A stretch of DNA of 64,000 nt from CFX2 sp014338005. Its GTDB lineage: Bacteria > Chloroflexota > Anaerolineae > Aggregatilineales > Phototrophicaceae. Under the pieces are notes generated by a model. It saw nothing but the letters and a program-made list of their open reading frames with translations. It had not been told where the DNA came from and made no database searches. Shown one piece after another: positions 27,684 to 35,046 of this stretch. Each line of letters begins with the position of its first letter. Positions within the stretch are counted from its first letter, which is position 1. The position numbers and the translations under genes were made by a program. The stretch is taken from contig SZPE01000008.1 of NCBI GenBank assembly GCA_030263555.1, forward strand, positions 1-64,000. The letters run 5' to 3'.

Positions 27684-27711
27684 AAACGCCCGGCTTTTGC
27701 AAGCGCGGGCG
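27682..27711 (-). terminator. terminator of the CBM48 gene
   Basis: On the minus strand a 10-bp stem with one bulge, CGCCCGGCTT/AAGC-CGGGCG, has a 4-base TTGC/GCAA loop. It is followed by a run of T (complement of 27682-27686). It lies in the gap between the convergent GH57-like and CBM48 genes and may work in both directions. Confidence 0.65.
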
Positions 27712-27736
27712 CTTGAAACCTGGCTGGTAACTGTTT

Positions 27737-28033
27737 TCAGGTGGTGACAACCGAATTATCGCCGCTGAACGGATTGGGGACGTATTTATCGGCGTGCCAA
27801 TCATTATGCCATTCGGTGTTGTTAACCAGGTAGCGAAACTGGTATTCTCGACCGGCTTCCAGTTCGAGAGTAACGGTGAAGTGACCGTTCTTCAGTTTTT
27901 TCATTGGAGTAGCTTGTTCATCCCAGGTATTAAAATCGCCAACCAGATAGGCGGTTTCCGCTTTGATCGCTTCCGGTAGAGTAAACGTCACTTTACAGAC
28001 GGGCTTACTCTTCAGCATTTGCTTTTTCAACAT
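27737..28033 (-). CDS. free-standing CBM48 / AMPK-beta-like glycogen-binding protein
   Basis: 98 residues, essentially one isoamylase N-terminal (early-set) domain. KVTFTLP opens the beta sandwich, YLVGDFNTWDEQATPM is the typical glycogen-binding loop, and YQFRYLVNNTEWHNDWHAD completes it. In the AMPK beta subunit and in GH13 enzymes this domain binds alpha-glucan; here there is no enzyme attached. AAGGAGA precedes ATG 28033. It is transcribed divergently from glgP and converges on the glycogen operon. It may target enzymes to glycogen granules; this is an inference from domain and context. Confidence 0.82.
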   Translation of the reverse strand: MLKKQMLKSKPVCKVTFTLPEAIKAETAYLVGDFNTWDEQATPMKKLKNGHFTVTLELEAGREYQFRYLVNNTEWHNDWHADKYVPNPFSGDNSVVTT

Positions 28034-28075
28034 CCACGCTGTCTCCTTCTGAACGAAAAGTATCAGCTTAAGATA

Positions 28076-28084
28076 ATTTTAGCA
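28076..28084 (-). promoter_or_regulatory. extended -10 promoter of the CBM48 gene
   Basis: On the minus strand TG-C-TAAAAT (TGnTAAAAT), 43 bases before the start codon, with only a weak -35. It faces the glgP promoter 55 bases away. Confidence 0.4.
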
Positions 28085-28138
28085 CACTGGTAAGGGCGAA
28101 AACAGGCGAGTTTTGATGAGGTTTTTGCCGAGTCGCGG

Positions 28139-28168
28139 TTGCCAAGTGATGCTGAATCGCGCTATGCT
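28139..28168 (+). promoter_or_regulatory. promoter of glgP
   Basis: TTGCCA (28139-28144), an 18-base spacer, then TATGCT (28163-28168), 62 bases before ATG 28231. AGGAG lies a few bases before the ATG. Confidence 0.5.
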
Positions 28169-28230
28169 TCAAAATTGCACCCTGAGGGGCAGCATAAACT
28201 TGGGCTGAAAACAAATCAGGAGAACGCTGA

Positions 28231-30804
28231 ATGATTAAACCTGTCGCCAGGATTAATGTCGTCCCCAACTTGCCGGGGCCACTTCATCGGCTGCAGGAAT
28301 TGGCCTATAACTTACGTTGGGCGTGGGATCACGAAACCATCGCGCTGTTTCGACGCCTAGACCGCGACTTATGGGAAGAGACGAACCATAACCCGGTGTG
28401 GATGCTGGGACGGTTGAGTCAGGAACGGTTGGAGGCGGCTTATCATGACCGCGCATTCATGGCGCATTTTCGCGCGGTGTGCGAGTCGTTTGACCAGTAC
28501 ATGAACCACCTCGAAGACACCTGGTATGAAACGCATTACGGACATTTGCCGAAGCCGATCATCGCCTATTTTTCGATGGAGTTCGGCATTACCGAATGTT
28601 TGCAGAATTACTCCGGCGGCCTGGGGGTGTTAAGCGGCGACCATCTGAAAAGCGCCAGCGACCTGGGGCTGCCGCTGGTGGGGGTCGGCATTTTATACCA
28701 GGAGGGGTACTTCCAGCAGTATTTAAATGCCGATGGCTACCAGCAGGAACTTTATCCCCTGAACGATTATGCCAACCTGCCCGTGACACTTCAGATGAAA
28801 GCTGATGGCACGCCGATCAAAATCACCGTGCCTTTGCCGGGGCGCGACCTGTATGCGCAGATTTGGAAGGTGCAGGTGGGGCGCGTGCCGCTGTTCCTGC
28901 TGGATACGAACATTGATGACAATCCGCGCCAGGAAGATCGTAACCTGACCGACCGGCTGTACGGCGGCGACCGCCGGACGCGCATTCGCCAGGAAATCCT
29001 GTTGGGCATTGGGGGTATTCGGGCGCTGGATGCGCTTGGTCTGCGCCCGACGATCTGCCATATGAACGAGGGCCACTCGGCCTTCCTGGCGCTGGAGCGC
29101 ATCCGGCAGCTCATGGTCGAGCAGAAGATGACCTTCCAGCAGGCGAAGGAGGTGATGTCGGCCAGCCACATTTTCACCACGCACACGCCGGTTCCGGCGG
29201 GTCTGGAACGTTTCGGCTTCGATTTGATGGATGAACACTTCACCGACTACAGCAAATCGCTGGGATTGACCCGCGACGAGTTTCTGGACCTGGGGCGCGA
29301 AAACATGGGCAGTTATGAACTGTTTTCGATGCCGGTGCTGGCGCTGAATGTGTCGGCGCAGTCTAACGGCGTGGCAAAACTGCATGGCGAAGTTTCGCGC
29401 AATTTGTGGCAGTGGGTTTATCCGGGCGTGCCGCAGAAGGAAGTGCCCGTAGGCGCTGTGACCAACGGTGTGCATGTGCAGACCTGGATCAGCCGGGAAA
29501 TGGGGACGCTGCTGGATCGCTATCTTGACCCGGCCTGGCGGGTGGCGGAAGCGCGGCCTGAATCCTGGCAGGGGGTGGATGACATCCCGGATGCCGAACT
29601 GTGGCGCACGCACGAGCGCCGGCGCGAACGTCTGGTGGCATTCACCCGCCGCCGGCTGCGCCAGCAGCTTGTTCATCGCGGCGCGTCGCAGAGCGCGATT
29701 GAAGCCGCCGACGAAGTTCTGAACCCCGACGCGCTGACAATCGGTTTTGCGCGCCGGTTTGCGACCTACAAACGTGCAACCCTGCTGTTCCGTGATCTGG
29801 AACGTTTGAAGCGTATTTTGAATAACCCGGATTACCCGGTGCAGATTATCTTCGCCGGCAAAGCGCACCCGCACGATACCGGTGGCAAGGATTTAATTCG
29901 CCAGATTGTTAATTTGTCGCGCGGGGATGATTTTCGCCACGCGATTGTGTTCCTCGAAAACTACGACATGAACATCGCCCGCCATCTGATACAGGGCGTG
30001 GATGTGTGGCTGAACACGCCGCAGCGGCCCAAAGAGGCCAGCGGCACCAGCGGCATGAAGGTCATTTACAACGGTGGTTTAAATTGCAGCATCCTGGATG
30101 GCTGGTGGGCCGAGGGGTACTCGCCGGAAGTCGGCTGGGCAATCGGCAGCGGTGAAGAATATACCGATGAAGAATGGGAACAGCAGAACTACATCGAAAG
30201 CCAGGCGTTGTATAACATCCTGGAGCAGGACATCATTCCGACGTTTTACAATCGGGGTCGGGATGGCCTGCCGCGCGAGTGGATCGGCAAGGTGAAAAAC
30301 AGTATGCGAAAGCTGGCGCCATATTTCAACACGCAGCGCATGGTGCAGGAATACGCCGAACAGATGTATATGCCGAATTACGAAAACAGCCTGAAGATGC
30401 TCCAGGATAATAACGGGCTGAACTACGCGGCCTGGCGGGACAAATTGCACAGCGTCTGGAGCCAGGTTCGCATTAACAGCGTGGAAATTCCGCCCAAGCT
30501 GGTTAAGGTCGGGTCGGAAATTGAAATCAGCGCGCTGGTTGACCTGGGCAAACTCACGCCGGAGGACGTGCGCGTGCAGCTTTACTACGGCGACCTGAAC
30601 ACGCGCGGCGAGATCAGCACCCAGAATGACGGCGTGGTGGACATGGAGCCGGCGGGCCAGGATGGCGACCATCAGTATCGCTTTACGGGGCGTATTTCCT
30701 ATAATACCAGCGGCGAACGCGGCCTTTCGGTGCGCGTTTTACCCTATCATCCCTATCTGCGGACGATGTTTATTCCGGGACTGATTACCTGGGCCTCGGT
30801 CTGA
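28231..30804 (+). CDS. glgP: alpha-glucan phosphorylase (GlgP, TM type)
   Basis: 857 residues. An N-terminal DUF3417-type segment (LQELAYNLRWAWDHET) precedes the phosphorylase core: YFSMEFGITECL, NYSGGLGVLSGDHLKSASDLG, and the PLP-lysine block EASGTSGMK with Lys610 as the cofactor site. It releases glucose-1-phosphate from glycogen or maltodextrin using phosphate. The DUF3417 form (bacterial/archaeal alpha-glucan phosphorylase) lacks the allosteric tower of animal enzymes. It has its own promoter and two hairpins follow it, so it is a single-gene unit beside the biosynthetic operon. Confidence 0.95.
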   Translation: MIKPVARINVVPNLPGPLHRLQELAYNLRWAWDHETIALFRRLDRDLWEETNHNPVWMLGRLSQERLEAAYHDRAFMAHFRAVCESFDQYMNHLEDTWYETHYGHLPKPIIAYFSMEFGITECLQNYSGGLGVLSGDHLKSASDLGLPLVGVGILYQEGYFQQYLNADGYQQELYPLNDYANLPVTLQMKADGTPIKITVPLPGRDLYAQIWKVQVGRVPLFLLDTNIDDNPRQEDRNLTDRLYGGDRRTRIRQEILLGIGGIRALDALGLRPTICHMNEGHSAFLALERIRQLMVEQKMTFQQAKEVMSASHIFTTHTPVPAGLERFGFDLMDEHFTDYSKSLGLTRDEFLDLGRENMGSYELFSMPVLALNVSAQSNGVAKLHGEVSRNLWQWVYPGVPQKEVPVGAVTNGVHVQTWISREMGTLLDRYLDPAWRVAEARPESWQGVDDIPDAELWRTHERRRERLVAFTRRRLRQQLVHRGASQSAIEAADEVLNPDALTIGFARRFATYKRATLLFRDLERLKRILNNPDYPVQIIFAGKAHPHDTGGKDLIRQIVNLSRGDDFRHAIVFLENYDMNIARHLIQGVDVWLNTPQRPKEASGTSGMKVIYNGGLNCSILDGWWAEGYSPEVGWAIGSGEEYTDEEWEQQNYIESQALYNILEQDIIPTFYNRGRDGLPREWIGKVKNSMRKLAPYFNTQRMVQEYAEQMYMPNYENSLKMLQDNNGLNYAAWRDKLHSVWSQVRINSVEIPPKLVKVGSEIEISALVDLGKLTPEDVRVQLYYGDLNTRGEISTQNDGVVDMEPAGQDGDHQYRFTGRISYNTSGERGLSVRVLPYHPYLRTMFIPGLITWASV

Positions 30805-30811
30805 AATGACA

Positions 30812-30844
30812 AACGAGGCAAACTATCTGCCGGTTTGCCTCGTT
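30812..30844 (+). terminator. 12-bp hairpin after glgP
   Basis: AACGAGGCAAAC (30812-30823) pairs perfectly with GTTTGCCTCGTT (30833-30844) around a 9-base loop. There is no strong T-run, so it may protect the mRNA 3' end rather than terminate. Confidence 0.5.
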
Positions 30845-30865
30845 GTATAACACAGGATTGAAAGA

Positions 30866-30891
30866 GGGTGCGCCAATGCGCGCCCTTTTTT
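30866..30891 (+). terminator. terminator after glgP
   Basis: GGGTGCGC (30866-30873) pairs with GCGCGCCC (30878-30885, one T-G wobble) and is followed by six T (30886-30891). It overlaps the stop codon of the convergent permease gene and is moderately T-rich on the other side, so it may be bidirectional. Confidence 0.7.
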
Positions 30892-32149
30892 AGCCGCGCA
30901 GCAGCCTGGGGATGTCTTTCAGTTTTGGCGTTTGCCCGGCCAGCAGTGTATTCACGCGGAACAGCCGCCCCGCCATCCAGATCATCAACACGTCCAGGGC
31001 GATGAGCAGTACCAGACTGAGCAAAATCTGGGCGATCGGGACGGTAGTGATAGAAATACGCATCACCATCGCCAACGGGGACATAACCGGAAACAGGCTG
31101 AGGATAGTCGGCAGCGCGGCATCCGGCGATTCGATGAAGATCGCCAGGAAATACAGCGGGATAACCGCCGGAAGGGTGAAGATGACGGCAAACTGCGGAC
31201 CTTCCTGCATCGAGGTTGAGATGGCGCTGACCATGCCGTAGGCTCCGGCGAAAAACAGGTAGCCGAAGATGAAATACAGCAGCAGGATCAGCACTTTGTC
31301 CAGCGGCAGCGAGATATTGGCGATAGACGCCAGCACCGGAATAGCGTTGCCGGTGGCGATGTTCGCCAGCAGCAGCAGGGCGGCCACCCAGACGACAATT
31401 TGCAGCAGCCCCAACAAACCGAGCGCCACAATTTTACCGGCCAGAAGCTGCGTGGGGCGCATCCCGGAAATGAGGATTTCGATCAGCCGGGTTTCTTTTT
31501 CCTCGATGATGGTCTGCATCAGGTAGCCGTTGGTGATGAACACGCTCAGCATCAGTGCCAAAGCGAACACATAAACGACGACAAAATCGGTATCGAAGTT
31601 GGATGCAGTTTCGCCGGTGGAGTCGCGCTGGAGGTTGATTTCCTGGATATTGGCGGGGTTTAGCAGCCGGTTAAACAGGTCTTGATCTACCTCCCGCGCC
31701 AGATAGTTCAGAACCAGCCGGCGGATAGGCGCGTCGGTCGTCTGGCCGAGTGAGAAACGTGGCATAACCAGAGTCACGTCGCCGGTTTCCAGGTAATCGG
31801 CAGAGATGACATAATATACATCAATTTCGCCGGTGTTCATGGCAGCGGCGGCGGTTTCGTCCGAGTAGGCCGTCAGGATTTGGCCGAGCTGCTCGTCGGG
31901 CCTGGGGAACAGGCCGGACAGGTCAACATAACCCGCTTTTTGCAGGGTTCTAAACTGGTCGCTGCCCAGGATTTCCTGCGCCGGGTCGGCAGCCGGTTTG
32001 TCCTGCGAGGACAGGTTAGTGATGATCTGATAGCCGAAAAACAGCACGTAAGCCAGCAGCGGAATACCGAAGGTCGTGAACAGGAATCCCTTGCGCCGCA
32101 GATTGCGCCGCAGTTCGTACAAAAAGACCTGAAGCAGATGTTGTTTCAT
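30890..32149 (-). CDS. ABC-2 type exporter permease (NatB-like)
   Basis: 419 residues: one N-terminal TM segment, a large extracytoplasmic loop (about 60-180), then about five TM segments at the C terminus, the ABC2_membrane_3 layout of NatB. It starts with a cytoplasmic stretch ending in RRKGFLF. It is paralogous to the next permease, and its ATG overlaps that gene's stop as ATGA. With the ATPase it should form an exporter; sodium, lipids, peptides or drugs are all possible substrates. Confidence 0.88.
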   Translation of the reverse strand: MKQHLLQVFLYELRRNLRRKGFLFTTFGIPLLAYVLFFGYQIITNLSSQDKPAADPAQEILGSDQFRTLQKAGYVDLSGLFPRPDEQLGQILTAYSDETAAAAMNTGEIDVYYVISADYLETGDVTLVMPRFSLGQTTDAPIRRLVLNYLAREVDQDLFNRLLNPANIQEINLQRDSTGETASNFDTDFVVVYVFALALMLSVFITNGYLMQTIIEEKETRLIEILISGMRPTQLLAGKIVALGLLGLLQIVVWVAALLLLANIATGNAIPVLASIANISLPLDKVLILLLYFIFGYLFFAGAYGMVSAISTSMQEGPQFAVIFTLPAVIPLYFLAIFIESPDAALPTILSLFPVMSPLAMVMRISITTVPIAQILLSLVLLIALDVLMIWMAGRLFRVNTLLAGQTPKLKDIPRLLRG

Positions 32150-33411
32150 CGCGCCCCCTCCTGCGCGCTTTGCGCCAGTGAAATTTCGGCTTCGGGCGAC
32201 TTGCGAATGACACGCAGCAGTTCACGGATGCCAACACGCTTGCCGTAACGCAGCAGCGCCCAGTGGAATACCCGCGCCGATGCCCAGACGGTGAAAATGG
32301 TCGTCAGCAGTAAAATCGCCAAGCTTAAAGCGATCTGCCAGAGGGGGACGGTGGTGAATCCCAGGCGGAGCAGCGCCGTCGTCGGGGCAGTGAAGGGAAT
32401 CAACGTCAGCACGATCGGAAGCGTCCCGTTGGGATCGCTGAGGAAGCTGGTTATGAAAAAGAACGGCAGCACCCACAGCAGCGAGATGACAGACGACCAC
32501 TGGCGGCTTTCCTGTTCCGAGCCGACCACCGCGCCGATTCCGGCCATCAAACCGGACAGCAGGAAGTAGCTGAGTATGAAGTAGACGACAAACACGATCA
32601 TCAGATCAACCGGAACGGCGATGCCTTGCAGCAGCGGCAGTGTTTGACCCACGTTCAGCAGGACAACAATCGCTGCGCCCCAGACCAGGATTTGCGTCAG
32701 CCCCAGCAGCCCCAGGCCGATCACTTTTCCCAGCAGCATTTGCATGGGCGTGACGCTCGTCACCAGGATTTCCATGATGCGGTTGGTTTTTTCTTCAACC
32801 ACGCCGCTCATCAAAAAGCCGCTGGTGACGCCGGATGCCATCATGAAAATCATGGCAAAAACCAGCGGCATGAGGATCAGCGCCGGGATGTTGGCCTCGG
32901 TTAAATCGCGCCCGCTGTCCGCGACGTGGATGCTCATATTAACCGGGTTTTCGATACGCTCCAGCGGTATATCGCCGGGGGTCTGCCGGCTGATGTTCAC
33001 CAGCAGCAAACTCTGGATGTAACTGCGGAGCGCCCTGGGAATGCCGGAATAACTGTAGGTGGAAACCTGGCCGCTGGATATATAATCCGCCGGAATCAGG
33101 AAATAAACTCCGATTTCCTGATTATCCAGGGCAGCGCGGGCGGACTCTTCGCTTTCAAAGGCGACCAGTTCGGGCGGCGTTATGTCTGGGGCGGTTTCGG
33201 GCAGTACGCCGTTTTGCAGCACGCCGGCGCTGTCCACATACCCGACCTGTGTGAACGAGTCCAGGCTTTCTTCGTTGGATGCCGTCACCGCAAAGATGAC
33301 CACCCACATCACGAATGTAAACAGCGGCACGCCGAATACAGCGAACAGAAAGGCAGGCCGCTTGAGGTTGTAAAGATACTCACGCCGGGCGACAATCCAG
33401 GTCTTGTTCAT
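32146..33411 (-). CDS. ABC-2 type exporter permease (NatB-like), second copy
   Basis: 421 residues with the same layout as its neighbour: MNKTWIVARREYLYNLKRP at the N terminus, TM1 at about 22-44, a large external loop with IPADYISSGQ, then a block of TM segments. The two permeases probably make a heterodimer fed by one ATPase. It overlaps the ATPase gene by four bases (ATGA) at its start and the other permease at its end, so all three are translationally coupled. Confidence 0.88.
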   Translation of the reverse strand: MNKTWIVARREYLYNLKRPAFLFAVFGVPLFTFVMWVVIFAVTASNEESLDSFTQVGYVDSAGVLQNGVLPETAPDITPPELVAFESEESARAALDNQEIGVYFLIPADYISSGQVSTYSYSGIPRALRSYIQSLLLVNISRQTPGDIPLERIENPVNMSIHVADSGRDLTEANIPALILMPLVFAMIFMMASGVTSGFLMSGVVEEKTNRIMEILVTSVTPMQMLLGKVIGLGLLGLTQILVWGAAIVVLLNVGQTLPLLQGIAVPVDLMIVFVVYFILSYFLLSGLMAGIGAVVGSEQESRQWSSVISLLWVLPFFFITSFLSDPNGTLPIVLTLIPFTAPTTALLRLGFTTVPLWQIALSLAILLLTTIFTVWASARVFHWALLRYGKRVGIRELLRVIRKSPEAEISLAQSAQEGAR

Positions 33412-34325
33412 TGTCCGTGTTCCTCCACGACGCGAATGAAAATGTCGTTCAAACTGGGTACGGCCAGCTCAAAACGCTCGATGCTCATGTTGCGGGTGGT
33501 GGCGATGGCCGCCAGAATGTCGTCGGTAGTGGTTTGGGATTCAAGGTAAAGCAGTGTCCCCTTGCGCCCGTTTTCTACCGTCTCGATACGTTCTACGCCG
33601 GGCAGCGCCGCCCAGTCGCCTTGGCCCTCGACAACGATGGCATGGAGGGCATAACGTTTGCGGATGTCCTCAACCGGGCCGTAAAGCTGCTGTTCGCCCT
33701 TGTGTATCATCAACAGGCGGTCGGCCATCTCCTCGACCTGCCACATCTGATGCGTACTCATGACAACGGTTCCGCCTTTGGCGCGGAACGCCATCACCAG
33801 GTCTTTTAAGGCCAGCGTGTTAACCGGGTCGAGGCCGGAAAACGGCTCGTCAATGATAATTAGTTCCGGGTCGTGCAGGACGGTGACGGCGAACTGAATC
33901 TTCTGCTGCATACCTTTGCTCAGTTCGCTGACCTTCTTTTTGGCATGGTCGGCCAGGTCGAGTTGTTCCAGGAGCGCCAGGCTGCGTTTATGCGCCTCGT
34001 TTGAAGAAAGCCCTTTTAACGTTCCCAGATACTCCATCATTTCCAGCACGCGCACATTCCGGTACAGGCCGCGTTCTTCCGGCAGGTAGCCGATTTTGTC
34101 TTTTGTGGCGTCTGTTAATATCCCGCCCAACACCTCAATTCTGCCGGTATCCGGCTTGAGAATGTCCAGGATCATCCGCATGGTGGTTGTTTTGCCGGAG
34201 CCGTTCGGCCCCAACATAGCAAAAATCTCGCCCCGGTAAACCTCGAAGGACAGATCGTTTACGGCGCGAAAGTCACCATAGGTTTTGGAAATGCGCTCCA
34301 CACGAATGGCTGTTTCGGGCTGCAT
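33408..34325 (-). CDS. ABC exporter ATPase (NatA-like)
   Basis: 305 residues. Walker A is GPNGSGKTTT, the signature is ELSKGMQQK (a variant of LSGGQ), and Walker B is LIIIDEPFSGLDP; the H-loop His is in STHQMW. A C-terminal DUF4162-type extension (about 225-305) is usual in this exporter subfamily. It powers the two permeases downstream. GAGGAG lies 9 bases before ATG 34325. No regulator is adjacent on this strand. Confidence 0.93.
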   Translation of the reverse strand: MQPETAIRVERISKTYGDFRAVNDLSFEVYRGEIFAMLGPNGSGKTTTMRMILDILKPDTGRIEVLGGILTDATKDKIGYLPEERGLYRNVRVLEMMEYLGTLKGLSSNEAHKRSLALLEQLDLADHAKKKVSELSKGMQQKIQFAVTVLHDPELIIIDEPFSGLDPVNTLALKDLVMAFRAKGGTVVMSTHQMWQVEEMADRLLMIHKGEQQLYGPVEDIRKRYALHAIVVEGQGDWAALPGVERIETVENGRKGTLLYLESQTTTDDILAAIATTRNMSIERFELAVPSLNDIFIRVVEEHGQ

Positions 34326-34480
34326 GGTGTATTTCTCCTCAATTCATGTACAGGCGTGCCAGTATACTATACGAAAAAGCGCGGCGCGGGGTTGCATTTG
34401 GAGCATATTAAGGACGGCGCTAATTTGTACGACTTTTGCCCGCGTGATACAATTCCTTGAGAAAAACTGAAAAGTCTTCA

Positions 34481-34510
34481 TTGCACCAGTTTAAGAAATG
34501 ATGGTAAAAT
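34481..34510 (+). promoter_or_regulatory. promoter of the receiver gene at 34604
   Basis: TTGCAC (34481-34486), an 18-base spacer, then TAAAAT (34505-34510). The resulting leader of about 87 bases holds GC-rich inverted segments. The rest of the 278-base divergent gap (34326-34603) shows AT-rich -10-like boxes facing the ABC genes, but nothing certain. Confidence 0.5.
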
Positions 34511-34603
34511 AAAGCAGCCATAAAAATTTGCGATAGTCTTAATGGTTGCGCGCAAACGCCAGCATAACCGTTTTGCATGGGAAATCATCCTGTGGAGGTT
34601 TGA

Positions 34604-34987
34604 ATGAAAAAGCATATTCTGGTCGTGGACGACGAGATCGGCGCATTAACGCTGATCGGAATTATGCTTGAGCGAGGGGGTTTCGGCGTTCTGAAAGCCA
34701 AAGATGCAAAATCGGCTTTAACGGTACTCGATCAAAATACTCCTGATATGATTATCCTGGATGTGATGATGCCCGGCATGGATGGCATTGAGCTGTGCAA
34801 AGTCATCCGCGACCGTCACGATACCGGCGGGACGCCGATTTTGATCCTGTCGGCCAGGGGGGACGCCGAAAGCATCATGCGGGGTATTGAAGCCGGCGCG
34901 AATGATTATTTGCCCAAGCCCATCCTACACCACGACCTGGTTGCTAAAGTTCGCTCCATGTTGGGACAGAACGGGGCCGAGGTATAA
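34604..34987 (+). CDS. receiver-only response regulator (CheY-like)
   Basis: 127 residues, a single REC domain: VVDDE, the phospho-acceptor Asp in IILDVMMPGMDG, Ser in LILSARG, and Lys in LPKPI. No output domain is present. GGAGG precedes ATG 34604, and a terminator follows, so it is a one-gene unit with no adjacent kinase. It may be a shared phospho-relay intermediate or act by protein binding. Confidence 0.92.
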   Translation: MKKHILVVDDEIGALTLIGIMLERGGFGVLKAKDAKSALTVLDQNTPDMIILDVMMPGMDGIELCKVIRDRHDTGGTPILILSARGDAESIMRGIEAGANDYLPKPILHHDLVAKVRSMLGQNGAEV

Positions 34988-35009
34988 ACCGTCCCGAATC
35001 CGCGTTTGC

Positions 35010-35034
35010 GCGCACCTGACGACGGTGCGCTTTT
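35010..35034 (+). terminator. terminator of the receiver gene
   Basis: GCGCACC (35010-35016) pairs with GGTGCGC (35024-35030) around a 7-base loop, followed by TTTT and a further T-rich stretch. Confidence 0.75.
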
Positions 35035-35046
35035 GTTGTTTATGAG

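Noticed and set aside
28723..29874. 383-codon open frame antisense to glgP
   Set aside because: GC-rich shadow frame with no domain; glgP is complete with its PLP site.
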